64,000 bases of DNA from UBA2330 sp049293015 (GTDB lineage Bacteria; Bacteroidota; Ignavibacteria; Tepidaquicellales; Tepidaquicellaceae), in contig JBATSB010000210.1 in the NCBI GenBank assembly GCA_049293015.1, positions 1 through 64,000 of the forward strand, given 5' to 3'. The stretch's first letter is position 1; every line of letters begins with the position of its first letter. Position numbers and translations under genes: made by a program. This document shows positions 1-9,306 of this stretch, piece by piece. The notes below the pieces were generated by a model. The model saw only the letters and a program-made list of their open reading frames with translations, did no database searches and was not told the origin of the DNA.

Positions 1-120
1 AGAATTAAAAAAAATATTTCTACAATTTACAAGATCAGATTTATACTCTTTGATTGTGTAATTCAAAATAACTTAAAATGGAATTTAAAAATAAACGAAT
101 TCTAGTTTTGCGTAACTTCA

Positions 121-189
121 GTTAATAGTTAATAGTTAATAGTTAATAGTTAATAGTTAATAGTTGATAGTTGATAGTTGATAGTTGAT
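121..189. repeat. Heptamer tandem repeat (GTTAATA/GTTGATA)
   Basis: Six perfect copies of GTTAATA are followed by three copies of GTTGATA and a partial tenth unit. The array ends about 20 bases before the start codon of the large glycosyltransferase gene, so it lies in its promoter or leader region. The switch from A to G at the fourth position occurs once, which suggests expansion from two parent units. A change in copy number would shift promoter spacing by 7 bases, but no promoter element can be identified with confidence here. Confidence 0.95.
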
Positions 190-210
190 TTTAAGATAAA
201 TATAATTTAA

Positions 211-3200
211 ATGCTGTTAGATACCAGTAAATCATTGTCAAAGTTTTTACCAATAGACGTTTCAGTTCAGCGTCCACTATGGTCGGTGATGATCCCTGTA
301 TATAACAATGCTTCTTATATGGATCAGTTGCTGGAAAAGGTTTTATCACAGTATACTGGACCGGATCAGATGGAAATTTATGTGATTGATGATCATTCCA
401 CAAAAGGAGATCCTAAGGGAATAGTAAATAAATACGGACAAGGAGTTGTAAATTATTTCAAACAGCCTGTTAATGTAGGACATTCTAAAAACTATGATAC
501 ATGTATCAGGAAAGCAAAAGGTAAATTAATTCATATTCTCCATGAGGATGACCTTGTAAGAGATGGGTTTTATGAAAAAATGAGTAAATCATTTGAAGAT
601 TATCCTGAAATTGGTGCAGCATTCTGCAGACATATTTTTATTGATGAAAAGGGAAACTGGCTTTTTATATCTGAGCTTGAAAGAGAAGAAAACGGAATAC
701 TTGATGACTGGCTGATCAAAATTGCTGAAAAGCAGAGAATACAATATTGTTCAATGGTAGTCCGGCGTAAAGTATATGAAGATCTTGGTGGATATCTCAA
801 TAAGGATATTTCAGGGGACGGTTGGCAGATGGCAGGCGAAGACTGGGAAATGTGGGTAAGGATTGCAGCTAGATATAAGATAGGATATGTTACAGAACCA
901 CTGGCTGAATACAGAATTCATCGTGCATCAATGACAAGTGATCTAGCGAAGACAGGATCAAATATTAAGGATATTCAAAAGATCATTGAAAGATTTTCTC
1001 AATACATTCCCGAAGATAAAAAGGAACAGGTAAAAAAATCCGCAGCAAAACATTTTGCAAATTACTCTTTTGAAAATTCCATAAGGATCCTTAAAGATAC
1101 AGATGATCTTACAGCAGTGGAAGCTCAGCTAAACGAAGCTATTAAACTCGATCCGGAAATTTACTCCAAAGATATTTTACTTTATTCAAAATTAAAAGAC
1201 CTCGTAAAACTTGACGGAATATCAGTAGTTTTATGTATGGAAAATAATGTAGACGGAGTGAAAGATTCTTTGGAGGAAATAACTTCTCAGTATATTCCGG
1301 AAGGAATTAAGAGTGAAATAATATTAGTTGATAATGGATCTACCGATGATACATATCAGAAAGTAAAGAAATTAATCTTAAATGATTGCTATAAAGACAC
1401 TCCTGTTAAGCTGTTCAGACAGGAATATTCTGACTTTAATTCAGCTTTAAAAACTGCATTTAGTAAATCCACTTATGAAAACATTCTCGTATGCAATGGA
1501 AGATTTAAGCTAAGTAAAAATTTTATTTCAGAAGGATATAAAATTTTTAATGAAGATAAAAAGACTGCATTGATCAGAAGTTCAGCAGATATTTTTACCG
1601 GCGATGACCTTCCGTCATGGATCAACGAAAAGCTGTTATTCGGAAGATACAAATTAGGGAAAGATGGATTCAGAAATGACAATAGTCCTTTTTTAATAAA
1701 TGGTTCTTTTTTAAGAAAGAGTGCATGGGGAAAAATATCTGACGAAGGTATTATTCCTGATCTTTCAGGGAGAAATGTAAAATCCGGTACATTAGAAACT
1801 GACCTTCCTGACCTGCTTTCAAAATTTGGTTTGAAAACTGTAAAAGCGAATGAACTGATTTATAAAAAATATATACCGGTTGATAGTTTAAAGTTCAGTG
1901 AATTCAGAGATTACTGGAAAAATGTAGGCAGGATATCTGCAGGCGGAAAAAAAGGAAATTATGAGATCAGAAGAGTTTTAAGATCATTTAGAAAATTCAA
2001 TAATGCAGCACTTCAAAATAACAGTTCTGAAAACTCACAGAACATAAACCTGATCTATGCAGGTTATTATTCAGAGAGACTCAGGTCTTTGCTGAATAAC
2101 CGAACTCCGAATAAAATTAGACAGACTTTCTTACTAAGATCTCTGACAAGAATCTCAGATCATAAATTATTCAGAAAAGATTACAAGCAATTTTACAGAG
2201 TGCCGGCAAGAAAAGGTATATCAGTAATTGTAAATATCTGCGACCATGAAAATTTTCAGCCGGTGATTTTCAAGCATCTTTCGGGACAGATCACAAAAGC
2301 ATATGTTGATTCTGAAATAATAGTTACTCTTAATAATTCTGATGAAAATAAAATTAATTTATTAACTGAGGAAATAATAAACGAATGGAATAAGTATAGT
2401 GACAGACAACTCAGATTAAAGATCTTAAATATTCAGGATGGACAAAGCTTAATAAATCTAAAGGGGATTTTAGAGAAATCCGAATATGAAGTGCTTATAT
2501 TTTTAGATGACAATGATATCCCTGAGAATGATTATTTACAGAATGCAATAAATATAATGCGTAGCAACAGCGATACTTCTACTGCAGGATGTACTGTCGG
2601 AATCCTGTGTGAGACTGATCCTCCGGAATGGTTTAACAAATACTCTAAATACTTTCTCGATCCGGATACTCCCCTTTCTTCAATTAAAAAAATTAATACA
2701 CATGAACCTTTAAAACTCAGCGGCGGAGTTGTCATTAGAAAATCCTCAGCCGAGAATATTCTTATTAAAGATCCGGGTGATTTATTTGGTACTGAAAATA
2801 GAGATGATAAAAATTCAGATAATGAATTATCATCTGCTCTAAAAGAACTTAAAAATAATTATCTGTTATCCTCAGACCTGAAGCTGAATAAATATTTCAC
2901 AAAAGAAGAGATCACCTGGGATAAACTGAGAACAATTTGGCGTAATAATGGAATTAAATTTCAGATGGAATTTGAGAAAAGATCAAAAAAGGAATTTGCG
3001 AAAGTTCCATTCCAACTTAGAAGAACTCTTAATGATCTTAGAAAATGCGGTTATAAAAATTTATTAAGTTATAATAAAACTCATGAAAATAATTTACAAA
3101 TCTTACAAATAGAATACTACTTGGGAAAACTAAACACATTGCTGAACAAAAAAACCCAAAACCCCAAAAGGCAATTAAGACTAATCAAGAAAGGAGCAAG

Positions 3201-6072
3201 AAAAAAAGATCACAGATATTTACTGAAGCTGACAAACGGTATCAGTCATAAAGTCGAGAGGAAAGGTGTATCGGTGATCATCTGTTGTTACAACAGCGCA
3301 AAACTTCTGCCGGTCACATTAGAACATTTAAGCAGACAAAAGACAAGAAATTATGTCGACTGGGAAGTAGTAGTAGTAAACAATAATTCTTCGGACAGCA
3401 CTTCAGAAGTTGCAGCGGAAGAATGGCGCAAATATCCTGAAAGCAAAGGACAGCTCAGAATTGTAAACCAGCCGATACCCGGCTTAAGTGCTGCGAGAGA
3501 AAAAGGCATAGAAGAATCAAAGTATGAATATATGGTATTCTGCGATGATGACAATTGGCTGGATGAAAATTTTGTGCAAAACGTAATCTCTGTAATGAGG
3601 AGTAATCCAGAGATCGGAATCGCAGGCAGTGAGACTCAGGAAGTATGTGAAGTCGAGCCTCCGGAATGGTTTCACAAATGGAAAAACTGGAGTTACGCTG
3701 TCGGTGAACAATTTGAAAGAGCCGGCGACATTACCTGGTCGAGAGGATTTGTATGGGGCGCAGGAATGGTGCTTCGCAGGAAAGCTCTGGATCAGTTATA
3801 CAACGAAGGTTTCAAATCACTTCTTACAGACAGAAAAGGAAAAGAGCTTGCATCAGGCGGAGATACAGAGCTTTGTTATGCACTTCGGCTTGCAGGCTGG
3901 AGGATCTGGTATGAACCGGATCTAAAGCTCAAACATTATATGACAGCTCCGAGACTTAAGTGGGATTATTTTCTTAAGCTCTGGAAAGGATTCGGAGTCA
4001 GTACAGCGGGGTTAGATACTTATCTTAATGTAATTCCAACTGATATGATAGAAGGAAATTATGTCAGTGTAAAAGAAAGCTGGGAAGAAAATTATAAAGA
4101 TACTAAACAGAAATTAAAAGATTTTGGAAAAGACAAAGTTAACAAATATCTGGAAATGCCTGAGGGAGATCCTGATGTACCGCTGATAGTATTTAATCTG
4201 GCTCGACAGGAAGAATTAAAGAGCATTAAAGATCTTTATAAAAAGAGAATTGAGGAAACAGAAAGAGCAAACTGGAAAAGAGATTTTCAGCAGCTAAGAT
4301 TAAAAAATAAAAAGTATAAGGTAAAGAAAGTTGAAGATAAGACAGTCTGGCCATGGGTTGATCAATATGATGAGATTGACAGTGAAAATATTTCTGAAGA
4401 TTTAAGAATAAGCATACTCACTCCGTCATATCTCGCTGAGGATAAAATTGAAAAAGCAATTCAAAGTGTGATAAGGCAGGGATATAAAAATTATGAGTTT
4501 ATAGTTGTTGACGGCGGGTCTAAAGATAACACAGTAAATATTTTAAAAAAGTATCCGCAAATAAAATGGGTTTCAGAAAAAGATAATGGACAGTCAGATG
4601 CTATGAACAGGGCATTTGATATGTCAACCGGTGATCTGATATGTTATCTTAATTCAGATGATTTTTTTGAGCCGGGTGCTTTTGCAAAAGTGGTAAAGGA
4701 ATTCAATCTGCGCAAAGACATCGATATGGTAGTTGGTAATCTTATACTTGACATGAAAGAAGGACCAATGACAATTTATCCTGAGAAGGAATATAAAAAG
4801 ATCATGCTTTCATTTTACTATTCATTTCCAATCAATCCTGTCAGTTATTTTTACAAAAGGGAAGTTCAGGAAAAGATTGGAAAATTTCCATCAGATAATC
4901 ACTATACAATGGATTACTGGTTCCTTCTGAAAGCTTATAAAAACTTCAGGATACATAAGATAGAAGAGATTCTGGGAACGTTTGTATTGCATGATGTGAA
5001 TAAGACTTCATCAGCAGACAATCTGAAAAACACTCACATGACAATGATAGGTCATCTGAAAGAAAATGATCCCGGTAAATATTTGTATTATTTTTACAAT
5101 TATTATAATTTTAAATTATTCAATAAGAGATCTTACGGAAGCCAGAAAAGTGTCACCAGATATTTAAAACCAAAATATATAAAGAGTATCCGCTTTGGAA
5201 AAGAATACTCTGAACATATATATAATAAAGCTTATGATAAATGTTATCAATACAGCTATTTCAAAGCTTTGTTATTATTGATGATTTCAGGTATTACATA
5301 TCCGCCTCATATTATTAAAAAAAGCAGAAGGAGTTTATTTTACAGATCAATATTTGGTCATTCACTTGTAGAAAAGTTTCGTAATTATTATTACAAGGGT
5401 ATAGTAAAAAAATATGAGGTAAAAGAATCTCTGAAGAATGCCCTTAAGTCAAAGAATAAATCTGACACAATAATATTAAAGTCGGAGGCATATAAGAAAA
5501 ATATTTTTTCATTAATGTTTTCCGGAAAGGCAAGAGAATATTCAGATGTCATATTTAATTCAGCCAAAGATAACTGTTATAATTACAGTTACTTTAAAAG
5601 TTTTTATCTTTTCAGCAAATCAGTAATTATAAGACCGAATACTTTTTTCAGGAAAAGCAGAAGAAGTCTTTTTGTGAGGATAATACTTGGACATAAACTT
5701 ACTGAAATTCTTAGAAATAAATATTACGACTCAGTAGTAAATACTTATAAATTGAAATCAGGAGTTAAGAAAAAACTTAAAGTAGATTATCATGTAACAA
5801 ACAAGCTAAAACATTCGGTCAGAGATTTCTATCATTATTTCAGATACAGGAAATTCAAAGCACGTTCAAAAGAGCTCTATGATGAAGCCTGTATAACATA
5901 TTCCAATAAAGATAAATCAAAAACAATAAAACTGCTTATACCATCATTTTTTCTTTATCCACCTTCAATATTTAAGAGAAATAAAATAAGTTTATTTATT
6001 AATTCGTTAAAAAATGGTTCCACTTCTAAGAAGACAGATACAATAAAAAAGCAAGATCATTTTGTAAACTGA
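211..6072 (+). CDS. Multidomain family 2 glycosyltransferase with five GT-A modules
   Basis: A 1953-residue protein probably acting at the cytoplasmic face in polysaccharide or glycoprotein glycan assembly. Module 1 (about residues 22-250) keeps the acidic motif as EDD at 112-114. Modules 2 (from about 337), 3 (from about 669) and 4 (from about 1019) are paralogous copies of one roughly 345-residue unit. Only module 4 looks intact, with DDD at 1112-1114, a PPEWF segment, a WGAGMVLRR segment and SGGDTELCY. Module 3 has DDND at 766-769 and lacks SGGDTE; module 2 has CNGR (428-431) where the acidic triad should be. Module 5 (about 1398-1594) has NSDD at 1481-1484. The C-terminal 300 residues hold three copies of a basic, aromatic-rich repeat of about 70 residues without a recognised fold. 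The next three genes are single-module relatives. The sugar substrates cannot be deduced from the sequence. Confidence 0.9.
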   Translation: MLLDTSKSLSKFLPIDVSVQRPLWSVMIPVYNNASYMDQLLEKVLSQYTGPDQMEIYVIDDHSTKGDPKGIVNKYGQGVVNYFKQPVNVGHSKNYDTCIRKAKGKLIHILHEDDLVRDGFYEKMSKSFEDYPEIGAAFCRHIFIDEKGNWLFISELEREENGILDDWLIKIAEKQRIQYCSMVVRRKVYEDLGGYLNKDISGDGWQMAGEDWEMWVRIAARYKIGYVTEPLAEYRIHRASMTSDLAKTGSNIKDIQKIIERFSQYIPEDKKEQVKKSAAKHFANYSFENSIRILKDTDDLTAVEAQLNEAIKLDPEIYSKDILLYSKLKDLVKLDGISVVLCMENNVDGVKDSLEEITSQYIPEGIKSEIILVDNGSTDDTYQKVKKLILNDCYKDTPVKLFRQEYSDFNSALKTAFSKSTYENILVCNGRFKLSKNFISEGYKIFNEDKKTALIRSSADIFTGDDLPSWINEKLLFGRYKLGKDGFRNDNSPFLINGSFLRKSAWGKISDEGIIPDLSGRNVKSGTLETDLPDLLSKFGLKTVKANELIYKKYIPVDSLKFSEFRDYWKNVGRISAGGKKGNYEIRRVLRSFRKFNNAALQNNSSENSQNINLIYAGYYSERLRSLLNNRTPNKIRQTFLLRSLTRISDHKLFRKDYKQFYRVPARKGISVIVNICDHENFQPVIFKHLSGQITKAYVDSEIIVTLNNSDENKINLLTEEIINEWNKYSDRQLRLKILNIQDGQSLINLKGILEKSEYEVLIFLDDNDIPENDYLQNAINIMRSNSDTSTAGCTVGILCETDPPEWFNKYSKYFLDPDTPLSSIKKINTHEPLKLSGGVVIRKSSAENILIKDPGDLFGTENRDDKNSDNELSSALKELKNNYLLSSDLKLNKYFTKEEITWDKLRTIWRNNGIKFQMEFEKRSKKEFAKVPFQLRRTLNDLRKCGYKNLLSYNKTHENNLQILQIEYYLGKLNTLLNKKTQNPKRQLRLIKKGARKKDHRYLLKLTNGISHKVERKGVSVIICCYNSAKLLPVTLEHLSRQKTRNYVDWEVVVVNNNSSDSTSEVAAEEWRKYPESKGQLRIVNQPIPGLSAAREKGIEESKYEYMVFCDDDNWLDENFVQNVISVMRSNPEIGIAGSETQEVCEVEPPEWFHKWKNWSYAVGEQFERAGDITWSRGFVWGAGMVLRRKALDQLYNEGFKSLLTDRKGKELASGGDTELCYALRLAGWRIWYEPDLKLKHYMTAPRLKWDYFLKLWKGFGVSTAGLDTYLNVIPTDMIEGNYVSVKESWEENYKDTKQKLKDFGKDKVNKYLEMPEGDPDVPLIVFNLARQEELKSIKDLYKKRIEETERANWKRDFQQLRLKNKKYKVKKVEDKTVWPWVDQYDEIDSENISEDLRISILTPSYLAEDKIEKAIQSVIRQGYKNYEFIVVDGGSKDNTVNILKKYPQIKWVSEKDNGQSDAMNRAFDMSTGDLICYLNSDDFFEPGAFAKVVKEFNLRKDIDMVVGNLILDMKEGPMTIYPEKEYKKIMLSFYYSFPINPVSYFYKREVQEKIGKFPSDNHYTMDYWFLLKAYKNFRIHKIEEILGTFVLHDVNKTSSADNLKNTHMTMIGHLKENDPGKYLYYFYNYYNFKLFNKRSYGSQKSVTRYLKPKYIKSIRFGKEYSEHIYNKAYDKCYQYSYFKALLLLMISGITYPPHIIKKSRRSLFYRSIFGHSLVEKFRNYYYKGIVKKYEVKESLKNALKSKNKSDTIILKSEAYKKNIFSLMFSGKAREYSDVIFNSAKDNCYNYSYFKSFYLFSKSVIIRPNTFFRKSRRSLFVRIILGHKLTEILRNKYYDSVVNTYKLKSGVKKKLKVDYHVTNKLKHSVRDFYHYFRYRKFKARSKELYDEACITYSNKDKSKTIKLLIPSFFLYPPSIFKRNKISLFINSLKNGSTSKKTDTIKKQDHFVN

Positions 6073-6088
6073 TACTTAATTTGATATT

Positions 6089-7123
6089 ATGAATAAAGGA
6101 TTTTCAGTAATTGTATGCTGCTATAACAGTTCAGATCTGCTCAGGGAAACTATTCTTTCAATTTGCAAACTTAAAACAATTAAAGAATTTAAGGTCGAAG
6201 TAATAATAATAGATAATGCTTCTACTGACAATACATCAGAAACTGCTGAAAGATTATTAAATGAAAACAAATGTCCTTTTCCTTATGAAATAGAAATTGA
6301 AACTACGCCCGGATTATCATATGCCCGAAAGAAAGGAGTTGAGGTCTCAGAATTTGAATATCTTGTATTTTGTGATGATGATAACAGACTTGATGAGAAT
6401 TATCTTTTGAATGCTTTTAAAATAATGGAAGATAAAGGAGAGATCGGAGCTTTGGGAGGAATAAGCAGAGCTGTTTCAGATATTGAATTTCCAGAATGGT
6501 TCGATGATTTCAAACAGAGTTATTCTGTCGGCAGACAGTCTGAAGTGAACGGAGAAATCAGTTCCAATCTTCATTCACTATGGGGAGCAGGGATGGTATT
6601 AAGAAAATCCACACTTACAAAATTATATGCAAACGGTTTCCATTCACTTCTTGCAGACAGGACAGGAAATAAGTTGTCATCCGGCGGAGATTCGGAACTA
6701 TGTTATGCGATAAGGCTTGCAGGCTGGAAGATATGGTTTGATGAGAGTTTAGTATTAGAGCACTATCTTCCCGAGAAAAGACTTACCTGGGAATATTTAA
6801 GAAAACTGAACAGAGGTTTTGGCAGACAAAAAATAAACTTTGATGCTTATCTTAAGAATTTCAATGAAGATCAGGCTAAACATGAGGATACAAACTGGAA
6901 AAATAAAATTTATATTCTCATAAAGAAAATGAGATCTTATGGATTTAAAAAGATCATAAGATTTAAAAGTCTGAACACGGGTGATCCTGAGATTATCCGG
7001 ATGGAAAAAACCATTGGAAGTCTTCAGGAACTGATGAAGCTCAAAGATGAATATGGGATCAGAATCATTCAGACCGGCAGATCAAAATGGATCGGTCAAA
7101 ACAATTTAAAAAGACTAAAATAA
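6089..7123 (+). CDS. Family 2 glycosyltransferase, relative of module 4 of the preceding protein
   Basis: A 344-residue single-module GT2. The N-terminal nucleotide-binding half opens with the FSVIVCCYN strand and carries the DDD motif at residues 96-98. The acceptor half has PEWF, WGAGMVLRK and SGGDSELCY segments almost identical to module 4 of the upstream protein, and it ends in the same kind of basic helical tail (Lys/Leu-rich, about 270-344). It therefore looks like a free-standing copy of the unit that was tandemly fused upstream. It starts 16 bases after the upstream stop, so co-transcription is likely. No signal peptide or membrane segment is visible, suggesting a cytoplasmic enzyme. 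Sugar donor and acceptor are unknown. Confidence 0.9.
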   Translation: MNKGFSVIVCCYNSSDLLRETILSICKLKTIKEFKVEVIIIDNASTDNTSETAERLLNENKCPFPYEIEIETTPGLSYARKKGVEVSEFEYLVFCDDDNRLDENYLLNAFKIMEDKGEIGALGGISRAVSDIEFPEWFDDFKQSYSVGRQSEVNGEISSNLHSLWGAGMVLRKSTLTKLYANGFHSLLADRTGNKLSSGGDSELCYAIRLAGWKIWFDESLVLEHYLPEKRLTWEYLRKLNRGFGRQKINFDAYLKNFNEDQAKHEDTNWKNKIYILIKKMRSYGFKKIIRFKSLNTGDPEIIRMEKTIGSLQELMKLKDEYGIRIIQTGRSKWIGQNNLKRLK

Positions 7124-7131
7124 CTTATAGT

Positions 7132-8121
7132 ATGATAAAGCCTGAAATATCAGTTATCACTACTGTATTTAATTGTAAAAATTTTATAAAAGAGTCCATT
7201 GAAAGTATATTGACACAGACTTTCAGGAATTTTGAATTTATAATTATAGACGACGGGTCATATGACGGTACAACTGAAATTATAAAAGAATCTGCAGCAA
7301 AAGACAGCAGGATCATTCCAGTGTATCTGCAAAGCAATTTAGGAAGAGTTTTTTCATTGAATACAGCATTAGATTTATCAAAGGGTAAATATATTGCAAT
7401 TCAGGATGCGGATGATGTATCATTGCCAGACAGACTTTTCAAACAGTATAATTTCCTTGAAGAAAATTCCGAATATTTACTCGTGGGTTCAAACATACAT
7501 ATTATAGACGAATCAGGTCAAATCATATCTAGACCTTTACGCCCTGAGAATGACAATGAATTAAAATTCAGTTTGATTTTTAAATGTACTTTCGCAAATC
7601 CAAGTATTATGTACAGTAAAAATATTTTGATTCAAAACAATATATTGTATGAAGAAAATTTTAATCATGCAGAAGATTTTCGTCTTATATCATTGATCAA
7701 CAGCTTAGGTAAAGTCCATAACATTAAAGATATATTAATAGAACACAGACGCCACGGAGAGAACAACAGTATTGTAAATTATGATAAGCTTAACACAGGC
7801 AGTACTATAATAGTCAGAGAAAATTTTCGTCAGTTAGGAATTGAGATAAGCGAAGAAAGGGCATTAAGGATAAGAAAACTTCTTGCTTCAAAAGGAATTG
7901 ACAAAGAAAATATCTGTGATGACATCAGATTTCTTTTTCTTGCTGTTAAGGAATTTCAGTCAAGATACAGAACAGAAAAGAACAGAGAAGTGATAAAGAC
8001 GCTAAAAAGAATGCTGAAATGGTTAGGTAAAAAGAATCTTATAATGAAGCCGAATCATCTGGTTTTGTATAATTCCATACTTTCATATTACCTTAAAGAG
8101 ACATTTGTTTTAAAAAATTAA
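7132..8121 (+). CDS. Family 2 glycosyltransferase
   Basis: A GT-A enzyme whose fold begins with the EISVITTVFN strand, followed by an IIDDGS nucleotide-binding motif and the DADD acidic motif that typically binds metal and the nucleotide sugar. An in-frame ATG at 7087 would overlap the previous gene by 37 bases; the ATG at 7132, eight bases after that gene's stop, puts the catalytic strand at the usual distance from the N terminus and is preferred. The length (329 residues from this start) is normal for the family. The C-terminal third is basic and helical. It probably belongs to the same transcript as the two preceding glycosyltransferases. The specific sugar is unknown. Confidence 0.87.
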   Translation: MIKPEISVITTVFNCKNFIKESIESILTQTFRNFEFIIIDDGSYDGTTEIIKESAAKDSRIIPVYLQSNLGRVFSLNTALDLSKGKYIAIQDADDVSLPDRLFKQYNFLEENSEYLLVGSNIHIIDESGQIISRPLRPENDNELKFSLIFKCTFANPSIMYSKNILIQNNILYEENFNHAEDFRLISLINSLGKVHNIKDILIEHRRHGENNSIVNYDKLNTGSTIIVRENFRQLGIEISEERALRIRKLLASKGIDKENICDDIRFLFLAVKEFQSRYRTEKNREVIKTLKRMLKWLGKKNLIMKPNHLVLYNSILSYYLKETFVLKN

Positions 8122-8313
8122 TTACTTATTTTAAACCAACCAAAAACTTCATATATATTTCAAATCTATACAATTAAAGTTTACAGATCTGTTGTTTAAA
8201 TAAATATTTAAAATACATTTTTTAGTATATCTGTAATCATTAAATTAACCTGTTAATTATCTTTACTCTATAATAGATTTTAGTTTGTTTTATAAAATAA
8301 ATGTATAATTCAT

Positions 8314-9282
8314 ATGGATTTTAATACTAATTCCGGTAAGCTGGTTTCAGTTATCATACCATTTTATAACAGGGTTGATTTGCTAAAATCTTCTATTAAA
8401 TCAGTTATCAACCAGACATACAAACCGATAGAGGTCATATTGGTAGATGATTTTTCAAGCGAAAAATTTGATCTGAGAGAATTAGATAAATACAATTCAT
8501 CAGATTTTAATATAAAACTAATAAGAAACCCCAGAAATCTTGGTCCCGGTCTTTCAAGAGAGACCGGCAGATTGATAGCGAAGGGAGATTATTTTGCATA
8601 TTTGGATTCGGATGATTTCTGGCACAGGGAATTTCTGGAAAAGCTTGTTCATTCTATGGAAAAAAATCCAATAGCCGGTATGGCTTACAGTAAGACATTA
8701 CTTATCAGGAGCAAAGGAAACTTTTTAAGAAACAAAAATGACAAAACATATGACAGTATCATCCCAATAATTTTTGATATGCATGGAAGACCCTGGGCAA
8801 CCGGTGCCTGTGTATGGAGAAGGGAGATAGTAAATAAAATTGGTCCATGGACAAAATCAAGGATCTGGGAAGATTACGAATATGACATCAGAGCAGCAAA
8901 GATCAATAATAATATCATTCACGTTCCTGAAATTTTATTTTACGTTAATATGGATTCAAAGGAAAAAATTTCACTTGTGAGGAATACAAAAAAAATGATC
9001 GAAGATAAAGCAAGATCAATATTGAATATTTCACGTCAGTTAAGGAATTCTGAATTCAGTAAAGAAAAAGAGATACAGGAAAGGATAACATATTTCCTTC
9101 TTACTTCATGCGCTACTTTGTCCGATTATAGATCTGAAATTCAGATAATAAATGAAATGTTTAATGAATTTTATAACTGGAAGAACAGGAAAAATTATAT
9201 AATGAATGCAATGACATATGTATCTCCTGCAAGAGTAAATTCAAAAATATTCAGGATCATTCGGCAGCAAAGCAGAAATTAA
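8314..9282 (+). CDS. Family 2 glycosyltransferase
   Basis: A 322-residue single-module GT2. It has the opening VSVIIPFYNR strand, a VDDFSS turn, a GPGLSRETG segment that lines the donor site in related enzymes, and the DSDD acidic motif. A WEDYEYDIRA segment in the acceptor half fits the conserved ED of GT2 enzymes. A 192-base AT-rich gap separates it from the upstream glycosyltransferases, so it may have its own promoter. The next gene, a secreted peptidase, starts 24 bases downstream, so the two may be co-transcribed. It is less similar to the module-4 type enzymes than the gene at 6089. Confidence 0.88.
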   Translation: MDFNTNSGKLVSVIIPFYNRVDLLKSSIKSVINQTYKPIEVILVDDFSSEKFDLRELDKYNSSDFNIKLIRNPRNLGPGLSRETGRLIAKGDYFAYLDSDDFWHREFLEKLVHSMEKNPIAGMAYSKTLLIRSKGNFLRNKNDKTYDSIIPIIFDMHGRPWATGACVWRREIVNKIGPWTKSRIWEDYEYDIRAAKINNNIIHVPEILFYVNMDSKEKISLVRNTKKMIEDKARSILNISRQLRNSEFSKEKEIQERITYFLLTSCATLSDYRSEIQIINEMFNEFYNWKNRKNYIMNAMTYVSPARVNSKIFRIIRQQSRN

Positions 9283-9306
9283 TTTTAAAAAAATAAATTT
9301 TTAATA

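Noticed and set aside
121..189. Heptamer repeat as an origin iteron
   Set aside because: No dnaA gene, DnaA boxes or unwinding element nearby; it lies in front of a glycosyltransferase gene.
3629..3925. 98-residue plus-strand ORF inside the glycosyltransferase gene
   Set aside because: It is a shadow of module 4 in another frame and has no family similarity.
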